This document shows positions 1-7,621 of a stretch of DNA of 8,141 nucleotides, piece after piece. The notes beneath the pieces are model-generated. The model searched no databases. It was not told where the DNA came from and was given only the letters and a program-made list of their open reading frames with translations. The position numbers and the translations under genes are program-made. Positions within the stretch are counted from its first letter, which is position 1. Each line of letters starts with the position of its first letter. Source of the DNA: Hydrogenophaga sp. (GTDB lineage: Bacteria; Pseudomonadota; Gammaproteobacteria; Burkholderiales; Burkholderiaceae_C); contig JAUXXN010000041.1 of the NCBI GenBank assembly GCA_030684755.1, forward strand, positions 1 through 8,141, written 5' to 3'.

Positions 1-317
1 TGCCGCTGACCATTGGCGACTTTGTGACGGTAGGCCACCAGGTGATGTTGCACGGCTGCACGGTGGGCGACGAGTCGCTGATTGGCATTGGCGCCATCGT
101 GCTCAACGGCGCGAAGATCGGCAAAAACTGCTTGGTGGGCGCGGGCTCGCTGGTGACCGAGGGCAAAGAGTTTCCCGATGGCTCCATGATCATGGGCAGC
201 CCGGCGAAGGTGGTGCGCAGCCTGTCGCCCGAGCAAATGGAAGGCTTGCGCCAGAGCGCCCAACACTACATTGAGAATGCTCAGCTTTTTCGCGCTGGCT
301 TGAAAAAGCTGGCTTGA
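1..317 (+). CDS. Gamma-class carbonic anhydrase / hexapeptide-repeat protein (5' end outside window)
   Basis: Partial gene: the reading frame is open from the first base (codons begin at position 3) and ends at TGA 315-317. The visible part is the C-terminal half of a left-handed beta-helix protein, with repeated hexapeptide turns such as [19 protein letters not shown] and [11 protein letters not shown]. It then has a [15 protein letters not shown] cap and a helical tail. Two histidines five residues apart (codons 36-38 and 51-53, in GHQVMLHGC) match the spacing of two of the three zinc ligands of gamma carbonic anhydrases; the third would lie upstream of the window. This points to the YrdA/PaaY/Cam-like family rather than a generic acyltransferase. 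Members are trimeric metalloproteins; many bacterial YrdA-type members have weak or unproven CO2 hydration activity, so the reaction is uncertain. The protein is probably cytoplasmic. It lies 37 bases upstream of hslO on the same strand and may share its transcript. Confidence 0.9.
   Translation, partial: PLTIGDFVTVGHQVMLHGCTVGDESLIGIGAIVLNGAKIGKNCLVGAGSLVTEGKEFPDGSMIMGSPAKVVRSLSPEQMEGLRQSAQHYIENAQLFRAGLKKLA
283..310. repeat. Inverted repeat at the 3' end of the carbonic anhydrase-like gene
   Basis: AGCTTTTTC (283-291) and GAAAAAGCT (302-310) are perfect 9-base complementary arms around a 10-base loop. One further C-G pair (282/311) extends the stem. The stem lies inside the last codons of the gene and no U run follows it, so it does not look like a standard intrinsic terminator on either strand. 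It may simply reflect the coding sequence for [10 protein letters not shown]. Confidence 0.5.
294..317 (+). repeat. 10-base direct repeat ending at the stop codon
   Basis: GCTGGCTTGA occurs at 294-303 and again at 308-317, separated by AAAA, giving a period of 14 bases. The second copy contains the TGA stop of the carbonic anhydrase-like gene. In the first copy the same TGA is out of frame. The arrangement looks like a small tandem duplication but could be chance. Confidence 0.5.
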
Positions 318-343
318 ACCCGATCTGCCAGCGTTGAATTTCT

Positions 344-357
344 GAAAGAACCCTTTG
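344..357 (+). promoter_or_regulatory. Purine-rich ribosome binding site before the TTG start of hslO
   Basis: GAAAGA at 344-349 lies 5 bases before TTG 355-357. It is a weak Shine-Dalgarno match. It supports TTG as the start because the seven residues gained, MSELHKF, match the usual N-terminus of Hsp33 proteins (a short segment ending LHKF before the F-[DE]-G-LPVRG motif). The only nearby ATG (376) would remove them. Confidence 0.5.
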
Positions 358-1335
358 TCCGAACTCCACAAATTCATGTTTGAAGGCCTGCCGGTGCGCG
401 GCATGCTGGTGCGCCTGACCGACGCCTGGCAAGACATCTTGCAGCGCCGCCGCGAGGGCGGCGGCTACCCCGCGGCCGTGACCGAGCTGCTGGGAGAAAT
501 GACCGCAGCGGCCACGCTGATGCAGGCCAACATCAAGTTCAACGGCGCGCTGGTGATGCAGATCATGGGCGACGGGCCGGTGAAGCTGGCCGTGGCCGAA
601 GTGCAGCCCGACCTGAGCCTGCGCGCTACCGCCACGGTGGTGGGCGAGGTGGCAACTGACGCGCCGCTGTCGCACATGGTCAACGTGAATAACCAGGGCC
701 GCTGCGCCATCACGCTCGACCCGAAAGACCGCCTGCCGGGTCAGCAGCCTTACCAGGGCGTGGTGCCGCTGTTTGGCGACCGCCACGAAAAGCTGGAAAA
801 GCTGAGCGAGGTGATTGAGCACTACATGCTGCAAAGCGAGCAGCTGGACACCTGCTTGGTGCTGGCCGCCAACGACCAGGTGGCCACCGGTTTGCTGATT
901 CAGCGCCTGCCCATGCAGGGCGTGGCCAACCTGGACGGCAGCGGCGTGGTGCGCTCGGACGAAGACCAGATTGGCCGCAACGAAGACTACAACCGCATCG
1001 CCATTTTGGCGTCGAGCCTGAAGCGCGAAGAGCTGCTGGAGCTGGACGCCGAAACCATTTTGCACCGCCTGTTTTGGGAAGAAGACCTGCGCCGGTTTGA
1101 GCCCATGGCCGGTGAGCAGGGGCCAAAGTTTGCCTGCACCTGTTCGCAAGAGCGCGTGGGCAGCATGCTGCGCAGCCTGGGCCGCGAAGAAGTGGAATCC
1201 ATCTTGGCCGAGCAGGGCCAGGTGGAAGTGGGTTGCGAGTTTTGCGGTGCGCAATACCGTTTTGACCCGGTGGATGCGGCGCAGGTGTTTTTGCAGCCGC
1301 TGAAACAGGCGCCGGGGTCACCAGGCGTGCACTGA
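355..1335 (+). CDS. hslO: Hsp33, redox-regulated holdase chaperone
   Basis: This 326-residue protein is slightly longer than typical Hsp33 (about 290-300). The N-terminal domain opens with LHKFMFEGLPVRGMLVRLTDAW, a family hallmark. The C-terminal redox switch carries Cys261-x-Cys263 and, 30 residues later, Cys294-x-x-Cys297. These four cysteines bind zinc in the reduced, inactive form. In the family, oxidation forms two disulfides, releases zinc and unfolds the linker, producing a cytoplasmic holdase that protects proteins during combined oxidative and heat stress and hands clients to DnaK. All four cysteines are present, so the switch should work. TTG 355 is preferred over ATG 376 because it restores the conserved N-terminus. 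The gene sits between the carbonic anhydrase-like gene and the amine oxidase on the same strand. I see no clear heat-shock promoter in the 37 bases upstream, so transcription probably starts further upstream. Confidence 0.96.
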   Translation: MSELHKFMFEGLPVRGMLVRLTDAWQDILQRRREGGGYPAAVTELLGEMTAAATLMQANIKFNGALVMQIMGDGPVKLAVAEVQPDLSLRATATVVGEVATDAPLSHMVNVNNQGRCAITLDPKDRLPGQQPYQGVVPLFGDRHEKLEKLSEVIEHYMLQSEQLDTCLVLAANDQVATGLLIQRLPMQGVANLDGSGVVRSDEDQIGRNEDYNRIAILASSLKREELLELDAETILHRLFWEEDLRRFEPMAGEQGPKFACTCSQERVGSMLRSLGREEVESILAEQGQVEVGCEFCGAQYRFDPVDAAQVFLQPLKQAPGSPGVH

Positions 1336-1391
1336 CCCACGGACGGGTGAATACCGATGATCAACAACGGCTACCCAGTGGGGGCCGGTTC

Positions 1392-1481
1392 ATGAACATG
1401 CATTCGGGCTTCAAGCGCCGATCGCTGTTGCTGGGCGCGGGTTTGGGCGCTATGGCTGGGCGGCCCGTGTGGGCTTGTGCC
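1392..1481 (+). other. Tat-like signal peptide of the amine oxidase
   Basis: These are residues 1-30 from ATG 1392: a short polar n-region with KRR, the hydrophobic core SLLLGAGLGAMAG, and an A-C-A site before Asp31. The sequence VWAC resembles a lipobox, but Trp at the -2 position is unusual, so ordinary cleavage after Ala30 is the more likely reading. Export is inferred from this segment only. Confidence 0.6.
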
Positions 1482-2738
1482 GACCCGGTGGTGGTGATCG
1501 GTGCCGGATTGGCCGGTCTGGCGGTGGCGAGACAGCTTCATGATGCGGGCCGACCGGTCGTCGTGCTCGAAGTCCGGGACCGCCTGGGTGGGCGCGTGCA
1601 CACATCTCGGCTGTGGCCGCAGCAGCCCATGGACTTGGGGGCCAGCTGGATTCACGGACTCAAAGGCAATCCGCTCACGGGTCTGGCCCGGGATGCGCAA
1701 GCCCGCTGGGTGGAGACTTCGTACGAGGCCAGTCTGTCTTTGGACGCCAACGGAAACACGGTCTCTGGCGATAGCGCACCGGCAGAGCGCTTGCTGGATC
1801 GCGCTTTGCGTGCCGCGCAGCGGCGCGACAAAGACCTTTCGGTGATGGCTGCGCTGGAGGCTTTGCCTGCGTGGCAGAGCGCCACACCGGCGTTGCGCCA
1901 GAGCGTGCTGCACCACATCAACGCCACCTTGGAACAGGAGTACGGAGGGGCTGCGGACGAGTTGTCCGCTTGGCACGGGTTGGATTCCGCGGAGTACGGC
2001 GGCGAAGACGCGCTGTTTCCCGGTGGTTTTGACCAGCTGGTGGTGCATGCGGCGCGGGGGCTGGATGTGCGGCTTTCGACGCGGGTGGCTGCCCTGGCGC
2101 CCGGGCGTGTCACGTTGGCCGATCGCCGCGAGATACGGGCGAGCGCGGTGGTGGTCACGGTGCCGTTGGGTGTGCTTCGTTCGGGTGGGCTGCATTTTGC
2201 TGAGGCGCTGCACCCCGCGCGGGTCCAGGCCATGGAGACGCTGCGCATGGGGCTGCTGAACAAATGCTGGTTGCGGTTTGAGCGTGTGCATTGGCCCAGC
2301 GATGTGGACTGGATTGAATGGCAAGGGCCGCAGGCGGGGCGGTGGTCACAATGGGTGTCGCTGGCTTCTCGCTTGAATTCGCCGGTTTTGTTGGGCTTCC
2401 ATGCCGCGCACGAGGCGCGCCAGCTTGAAGGGCTGAACGACAAGGACACGGTGGCCCATGCGCACGAAGCCTTGCGCAACATGTTTGGTTCGCGGTTTCC
2501 TGCGCCACAGGCGGCGCAAATCACCCGCTGGGGGCGTGACCCCTTCTCGCTGGGCAGCTACAGCTTCAACGCCGTGGGCAGTTCGGGGCAGATGCGCCAG
2601 GCGCTGGGCGGCTCCGATTGGGACGGCGCTTTGTGGTTTGCTGGCGAGGCCACCGAGCCCTGCCACTTTGGCACGGCGCACGGCGCGTGGATGTCGGGCC
2701 TTCGCGTTGGGCGGGCTTTGTTGCAAGCCACCTGCTGA
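1392..2738 (+). CDS. FAD-dependent amine oxidase (polyamine oxidase / LSD1-like fold) with Tat-type signal
   Basis: From ATG 1392 the protein has 448 residues. The N-terminus reads FKRRSLLLGAG: a twin arginine (Arg9-Arg10), a hydrophobic stretch, then VWACA|DP near residue 30. This is a Tat-like signal suited to a protein exported folded with FAD. The dinucleotide-binding motif GAGLAG (37-42) follows directly, ending in acidic Glu60, then RDRLGGRVH and DLGASWIHG. Further amine-oxidase blocks are FPGGFDQL, MGLLNK with a lysine (about residue 291) at the position of the conserved flavin-site lysine, RWGRDPFSLGSYSF (from 378) and FAGEAT (416-421) followed by HGAWMSG. The family oxidises C-N bonds of amines or polyamines and releases hydrogen peroxide; the substrate here is unknown. 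GGGGG at 1380-1384 lies 7 bases before ATG 1392 and supports this start. A GTG at 1347 would add 15 residues before the signal, which seems less likely. The gene begins 56 bases after hslO and may be co-transcribed. Confidence 0.9.
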   Translation: MNMHSGFKRRSLLLGAGLGAMAGRPVWACADPVVVIGAGLAGLAVARQLHDAGRPVVVLEVRDRLGGRVHTSRLWPQQPMDLGASWIHGLKGNPLTGLARDAQARWVETSYEASLSLDANGNTVSGDSAPAERLLDRALRAAQRRDKDLSVMAALEALPAWQSATPALRQSVLHHINATLEQEYGGAADELSAWHGLDSAEYGGEDALFPGGFDQLVVHAARGLDVRLSTRVAALAPGRVTLADRREIRASAVVVTVPLGVLRSGGLHFAEALHPARVQAMETLRMGLLNKCWLRFERVHWPSDVDWIEWQGPQAGRWSQWVSLASRLNSPVLLGFHAAHEARQLEGLNDKDTVAHAHEALRNMFGSRFPAPQAAQITRWGRDPFSLGSYSFNAVGSSGQMRQALGGSDWDGALWFAGEATEPCHFGTAHGAWMSGLRVGRALLQATC

Positions 2739-2759
2739 GCGCTGGGCTGTTTCCTGGGC

Positions 2760-3989
2760 TTATTCTGGGCAGCGTGTTGCGCCAGCGCTGAAGTTGAGCA
2801 GGTCCAGCACGTCGAAACACGCACCGATGGTGTGGTAGTCCACCTTGCCAGCGGGGCTTTTTTCGTCGCTGATCTTGCTGTTGTCGGCCCGCAAAATGCG
2901 CCACCAGGCGCCGTGCTCGTGGTCTACAAAGTGTGCCCATGCGTAAGCCCAAAGGCGGTCGTAGTCGGCCCAGTAGCGGGCTTCGCCGGTGGCTTGGGCC
3001 AGGCGCGCAGCGGCGGCGAACGACTCGGCCTGCACCCAAAAATATTTGTCGGTGTCGCACACGCGGCCATCGGGCGTAAAGCCGTAGAACAGGCCGCCGT
3101 GCTGCGCGTCCCAGGCGCGTTCCATGGCGGTGTCGAAGAACCGCTGGGCGCGCTCCACCAGGCCCGCTTGTGGGCGGCGCTGGTTCAGCAACAGCAGCAG
3201 CTTGGCCCATTCGGTGAGGTGACCGGGCTGAAAGCCCCAGGGGCGAAACAGGTTGCTCGGGTCGTGGCGGTTGTAGTCCCAGTCCACCGACCAATCGGCC
3301 CGGTAATGCTCCCACACCAAACCCCCCGCCAGCGCGGCTTGCCGCACCGTGATGTGTTCGGCCAGCAGCGCGGCGCGGTCGAGGTAGCGCGTTTCGCCGG
3401 TGGCGTCAAACGCGGCCAACAGCGCTTCGCACAGGTGCATGTTGGCGTTTTGGCCCCGGTAGGGCTGCAGCTGCCAGTCGGGCGTGGCCTCGTCTGCATA
3501 CAGACCGTGATGCGGTTCCCAAAAGCGCTGTTCCAGCAGAGCAAAGGTGTGGCCGATACCCGCGTGGGCGCTAGGCACACCGGCCATGTGGGCATGGGCG
3601 TGGGCCAGCAGCACAAAGGCCAGGCCGTAGGCGTGGTGGGTGCCGTCGAGCGCGGTTTTTTGACCATTGCGCCAGTCGATTAACCAGGCATAGCCGCCCG
3701 TGGCCGGGTCGTGGTGCACCTGCACAAAGTCAAACGCGTGTTGCAGGGCGCGGCGATGAGCGTCGCAAGGGTCCAGCCGCTGCGCCATGGCGCACGTCAC
3801 CACATAGCGGGTGCTGCTGACCAGGTGGCGCGTGTGGCGGTCGTAAACCGAGCCGTCGTCGCGCAAAAAATGGAACAGGCCGCCGGTGGGGTCCAGCGCG
3901 CGCGGCAGATAGAACGCCAGGGTGTCGCGCATGTGGGCGCGCAGAAAGTCGGGCGAGCGGAAGTTGGGCGTGGGGCTGGCCGGGATCAT
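2760..3989 (-). CDS. AGE-superfamily sugar epimerase/isomerase (YihS / N-acylglucosamine 2-epimerase family)
   Basis: This 409-residue protein has the length usual for the family, an (alpha/alpha)6-barrel of sugar 2-epimerases and aldose-ketose isomerases. Arg61 (in SSTRYV), His185 (NANMHLCEA), His257 (GFQPGHLTEWAKLL) and His386 (KVDYHTIG) line up with the catalytic Arg/His set of E. coli YihS. The 72-residue spacing between the second and third of these is the same as I recall for YihS. HHAYGLAF and KYFWVQAES are further family blocks. Possible substrates in this family include mannose/fructose, lyxose/xylulose, sulfoquinovose and N-acylglucosamine; the sequence does not decide among them. 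It is probably cytoplasmic, with no signal peptide. ATG 3987-3989 is chosen because it overlaps the stop of the kinase-like gene as ATGA. Starts further upstream would run deep into that gene. There is no clear Shine-Dalgarno site, so translation probably depends on coupling. It converges with the amine oxidase gene, 21 bases away. Confidence 0.88.
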   Translation of the reverse strand: MIPASPTPNFRSPDFLRAHMRDTLAFYLPRALDPTGGLFHFLRDDGSVYDRHTRHLVSSTRYVVTCAMAQRLDPCDAHRRALQHAFDFVQVHHDPATGGYAWLIDWRNGQKTALDGTHHAYGLAFVLLAHAHAHMAGVPSAHAGIGHTFALLEQRFWEPHHGLYADEATPDWQLQPYRGQNANMHLCEALLAAFDATGETRYLDRAALLAEHITVRQAALAGGLVWEHYRADWSVDWDYNRHDPSNLFRPWGFQPGHLTEWAKLLLLLNQRRPQAGLVERAQRFFDTAMERAWDAQHGGLFYGFTPDGRVCDTDKYFWVQAESFAAAARLAQATGEARYWADYDRLWAYAWAHFVDHEHGAWWRILRADNSKISDEKSPAGKVDYHTIGACFDVLDLLNFSAGATRCPE

Positions 3990-4663
3990 GCGGGCGTTTC
4001 GGGGGTGGTTTGCCGTTGGAGCAACTGGCTGAACAGGCGGCGTTCGCAGGCGGGGTCGCTGCATTTTTCACAGTTCCAGGCCACGCGCCCTTCGCTCAGG
4101 CTGCGGTCGGTGGGCACCAGTGATTCACCCAGCAGTGGCCCGATGGCGCGCAGCGCCTGGTGCAGCCGGGCGTCGCCTTGGCCATAGACCGTCTGGAAGC
4201 CGATGCCAGCCGCTTGCAATTCGCGACGCAGCACGGTGTCGGTGGCTTCGCGCACGGCGGGGCTGTCGCGAAACAGGCCGTCGGCCACCCAAGGCAGGTC
4301 CAGACCCATGAGCAGGCTCAGGCTGTAGTGCCGTTGCTGCGCCAAGGCGACTGGGTAAAGGCTGGTGTCGTTGAAATACAGCTCGCTGTAAGCCGCCACC
4401 ATGAGGGCGGTGGTGTCGGCAATTACCACGCGAACGCCGGGCTGTTGGCTGGCTTGGTTGATTAGGCGGGTTTGTGTGTGTGCCCGCTCTGCCTGCTCGT
4501 GGCTGTGCGGCGCACGTCCCTTGGTTTCGCACCAGGTGCGCAAGTGTTCAGGCACCCGCACCGCAGCAAGGCCCACAGTGTGGTTCAGGTGGTTTTGCAG
4601 AGCGTGGGCCAGCGTGGATTTGCCAGTGGATTCGCCGCCGAGCAGTGTGATGGTCAGCACCAT
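3986..4663 (-). CDS. NadR-type ribosylnicotinamide kinase-like P-loop protein (AAA_28 family)
   Basis: From ATG 4661-4663 the protein has 225 residues. A Walker A loop, GGESTGKST, sits at residues 9-17. It is followed by RVPEHLRTWCETKG (36-49), a Walker B-like VIADTTALMVAAYSELYF around Asp83, and LPWVADGL (123-130). This order resembles the ribosylnicotinamide kinase domain of NadR (P-loop, E-x-x-R segment, D-T block, W-V-x-D-G-L). The NMN adenylyltransferase domain found in full NadR is absent. Phosphorylation of nicotinamide riboside or another small nucleoside is therefore plausible but not proven. After the kinase domain comes WNCEKCSDPACERRLF, with Cys198, Cys201 and Cys206, which may bind metal. 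A TTG at 4684 would add seven residues, but it falls in the U run of a hairpin, so ATG 4663 is preferred. Its stop overlaps the epimerase start by 4 bases, which argues that the two are co-translated. Confidence 0.8.
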   Translation of the reverse strand: MVLTITLLGGESTGKSTLAHALQNHLNHTVGLAAVRVPEHLRTWCETKGRAPHSHEQAERAHTQTRLINQASQQPGVRVVIADTTALMVAAYSELYFNDTSLYPVALAQQRHYSLSLLMGLDLPWVADGLFRDSPAVREATDTVLRRELQAAGIGFQTVYGQGDARLHQALRAIGPLLGESLVPTDRSLSEGRVAWNCEKCSDPACERRLFSQLLQRQTTPETPA

Positions 4664-4681
4664 GGTGGGCTTCAGAGGCGA

Positions 4682-4713
4682 CAAAAGGCCATGCGCTGGG
4701 AAGCAGGCATGGC
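4682..4713 (-). terminator. Candidate intrinsic terminator after ftsB
   Basis: On the minus-strand transcript, GCCAUGC (4713-4707) pairs perfectly with GCAUGGC (4694-4688). The 12-base loop can form a further CUG/CAG helix. The stem is followed at once by CUUUUG, a short U run. The structure lies just after the ftsB stop and before the kinase-like gene. With only four U residues it is likely a weak terminator or attenuator. It would partly insulate pyrG-to-ftsB from the downstream kinase-epimerase pair. Confidence 0.5.
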
Positions 4714-4715
4714 GC

Positions 4716-5000
4716 TCAGGGCTTGCCGTGGGCGATCTGGACGAAGATTTCGTTGGGCTTGACCATGCCCAGCTCCTGGCGGGCCAGCTCTTCGACCATG
4801 TCCAGGCCTTCTTGCAGGTCGCGTACCTCGGCCGCTAGGCTGTCGTTGCGCTGCTGTGCTTCGCGGTTGAGATGGTTCCGCTCGGCCAGCTGCTGTTTCA
4901 TGCTGGCCACCTGGGGCACGCTGCCCCGCCCAAACCACAACTGGGCGTGCAGCACCAGCAGCAGCCCAATCAGCAGGGGAGGAATCCAGCGTGAGTCCAT
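4716..5000 (-). CDS. ftsB: Cell division protein FtsB (DivIC/septum initiator family)
   Basis: This is a 94-residue bitopic membrane protein, the usual FtsB size. A short cytoplasmic start (MDSRW) is followed by one membrane span (about residues 7-22, rich in Leu). The conserved LWFGRGS then leads into a periplasmic coiled coil (about 30-65), and the C-terminal block EELARQELGMVKPNEIF (about 70-86) matches E. coli FtsB closely. FtsB joins FtsL and FtsQ in the divisome and takes part in activating septal peptidoglycan synthesis by FtsW-FtsI. The position just after eno is the common arrangement in proteobacteria. The region before ATG 4998-5000 (CTACGACCGCC on the transcript) has no recognisable Shine-Dalgarno sequence. 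A small ORF ends 12 bases earlier, so translation may be coupled to upstream reading. Confidence 0.95.
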   Translation of the reverse strand: MDSRWIPPLLIGLLLVLHAQLWFGRGSVPQVASMKQQLAERNHLNREAQQRNDSLAAEVRDLQEGLDMVEELARQELGMVKPNEIFVQIAHGKP

Positions 5001-5012
5001 GGCGGTCGTAGG

Positions 5013-5062
5013 TCAGCTGAGCGGCCAAAGCAAGGCCAGCGGCACGACCAGCATGTTGGTCA

Positions 5063-5063
<1 letters not shown>
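5013..5063 (-). CDS. Possible 16-residue hydrophobic leader/micro-ORF between eno and ftsB
   Basis: The ATG at 5061-5063 shares one base with the enolase stop (TGATG). The reading frame runs 16 codons, encoding [16 protein letters not shown], to TGA 5013-5015, 12 bases before the ftsB ATG. The peptide is strongly hydrophobic. The overlap with eno and the closeness to ftsB, which lacks a clear ribosome binding site of its own, suggest a role in passing ribosomes from eno to ftsB. A short ORF of this size can easily arise by chance, and I do not recognise a family. Confidence 0.3.
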
Positions 5064-6403
<1,340 letters not shown>

Positions 6404-6757
6404 TCAGATGCCCTCGACCGCGAGCATGCGGATCGAGCCGGCACCTTCGCGCACCTTGCGCGCCTGCGTGTAGGTTTCAGAGTCGTAATAGGCGCGGGCC
6501 GAAGCCAGGTCTTTGAACTTCAGTACCACGAGGCGCTGCGGGTTCCAGTCGCCTTCCAGCGGCTCCATGCGGCCACCGCGCACCAGCACCTCGGCACCGT
6601 GTTCCTGAATGGCCCGCGTGCTCCACTCGCGGTAGAGCTTCATCTGGTCCTCGCTGGTCACGGTCACGTCCGCAATGATGTACGCAAAAGCTGTGGAACC
6701 GCCGCCCGCTCGGGCTGCGGTGCGAGCTTGCTTGGAGCGGTCCAGCGCTTCGCTCAT
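6404..6757 (-). CDS. DUF1330 domain protein (ferredoxin-like alpha/beta-barrel fold)
   Basis: This 117-residue protein contains a complete DUF1330 domain (about residues 23-117). It opens with [23 protein letters not shown], then [26 protein letters not shown] and [19 protein letters not shown], and closes with MLAVEGI. These blocks match the family pattern closely. The molecular function of DUF1330 proteins is generally unknown; the fold is related to dimeric ferredoxin-like barrel proteins. Typical members are about 95 residues and begin right at the first strand. This one has some 22 extra polar, Arg/Ala/Gly-rich residues in front. ATG 6755-6757 is the only ATG or GTG in frame before the domain, and it overlaps the kdsA stop as ATGA, so the extension seems real and translation is probably coupled to kdsA. 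It is likely cytoplasmic, with no signal or membrane span. Confidence 0.88.
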   Translation of the reverse strand: MSEALDRSKQARTAARAGGGSTAFAYIIADVTVTSEDQMKLYREWSTRAIQEHGAEVLVRGGRMEPLEGDWNPQRLVVLKFKDLASARAYYDSETYTQARKVREGAGSIRMLAVEGI

Positions 6758-7608
6758 GAGAAATGGTTCTCCAGCAACGGATTCTTTTTGGTGACGGAAT
6801 CCAGCGCCACCAGCGTTTCCAGCAGCGCCTTCATGTGCTTGAGCGGCACGGCGTTGGGGCCGTCGGACCAGGCTTCGGCGGGCTTGGGGTGTGTTTCCAT
6901 GAACAGGCCAGCCACGCCAGCGGCCACGCCGGCGCGGGCCAGCACGGGCACCATGTCGCGGGCACCGCCGCTGACCGCGCCCAGACCGCCCGGCTTTTGC
7001 ACCGAGTGGGTCACGTCAAACACCACCGGCGCGCCCGACTTGCGCATTTCGGCCAGGCTGGTCATGTCGGCCACCAGGTTGTTGTAGCCAAAGCTCACGC
7101 CACGTTCGCAGGCCAGGAAGCGGTCTTCAGGCAGGCCCACCTCGCGCGCTGCGGCGCGGGCCTTGTCGATCACATTGGTCATGTCCCAGGGGGCCAGAAA
7201 CTGGCCTTTTTTGATGTTGACCGGCTTGCCGGACTGGGCCACGGCGCGGATGAAGTCGGTCTGGCGACACAGAAACGCGGGCGTTTGCAGCACGTCCACC
7301 ACGCTGGCCACCTCGGCCACGTGGGACGTGTCGTGCACGTCGGTCAAGATCGGCAGGTCCAACTGGCGGCGCACTTCTTCCAGAATGTTCAGGCCGGCTT
7401 CCAGGCCCACGCCGCGCTGGCTGGTGCCCGACGAGCGGTTGGCCTTGTCGAACGAGCCTTTGTAGATGAGCGGCACGCCGAGCGCCGTGCAAACTTCCTT
7501 GAGCTGGCCCGCCACGTCGATGGACATTTGCAGCCCTTCGATGGAGCAGGTGCCAGCAATCAGAAAAAAGGGCTGGTCCAGGCCCACGTCGAATCCGCAG
7601 AGTTTCAT
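6754..7608 (-). CDS. kdsA: 3-deoxy-8-phosphooctulonate (Kdo-8-phosphate) synthase, metal-dependent type
   Basis: This 284-residue TIM-barrel enzyme condenses phosphoenolpyruvate with arabinose 5-phosphate to give Kdo 8-phosphate, the precursor of the inner-core sugar of lipopolysaccharide. Family blocks include [10 protein letters not shown] (17-25), [47 protein letters not shown] and [12 protein letters not shown]. Cys21, His201, Glu238 and Asp249 match the metal ligands of the Aquifex enzyme (Cys11, His185, Glu222, Asp233), with identical His-Glu and Glu-Asp spacing (37 and 11). The metal-independent E. coli type has Asn in place of the Cys. This protein therefore looks metal-dependent. ATG 7606-7608 has AGGAA on the transcript about 6 bases upstream. 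The gene follows pyrG by 13 bases and overlaps the DUF1330 gene by 4, so all three are probably one transcript. Confidence 0.98.
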   Translation of the reverse strand: MKLCGFDVGLDQPFFLIAGTCSIEGLQMSIDVAGQLKEVCTALGVPLIYKGSFDKANRSSGTSQRGVGLEAGLNILEEVRRQLDLPILTDVHDTSHVAEVASVVDVLQTPAFLCRQTDFIRAVAQSGKPVNIKKGQFLAPWDMTNVIDKARAAAREVGLPEDRFLACERGVSFGYNNLVADMTSLAEMRKSGAPVVFDVTHSVQKPGGLGAVSGGARDMVPVLARAGVAAGVAGLFMETHPKPAEAWSDGPNAVPLKHMKALLETLVALDSVTKKNPLLENHFS

Positions 7609-7621
7609 GGGTGTTTCCTGG

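Noticed and set aside
190..1254. Long minus-strand open frame opposite hslO
   Set aside because: Its product is His/Gln/Ala-rich with no family motifs and lies wholly antisense to a well-supported gene; this is a common effect of high GC codon usage.
1347..1391. GTG 1347 as start of the amine oxidase
   Set aside because: It would put 15 extra residues before the twin-arginine segment and has no properly spaced ribosome binding site; ATG 1392 has GGGGG 7 bases upstream.
2738..2789. AGCGCTGG / CCAGCGCT inverted repeat across the convergent junction as a two-way terminator
   Set aside because: The loop is about 36 bases, the arms contain the self-complementary AGCGCT, and no U run follows on either strand.
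2832..3683. 283-codon plus-strand open frame opposite the AGE epimerase
   Set aside because: The composition is Val/Gly/Ala-rich and low in complexity, with no recognisable domain; the opposite strand encodes conserved catalytic residues.
4672..5028. 118-codon minus-strand frame overlapping ftsB
   Set aside because: It is out of frame with the clearly conserved FtsB sequence and has a Arg/Ala/Gln-rich composition typical of a shadow frame.
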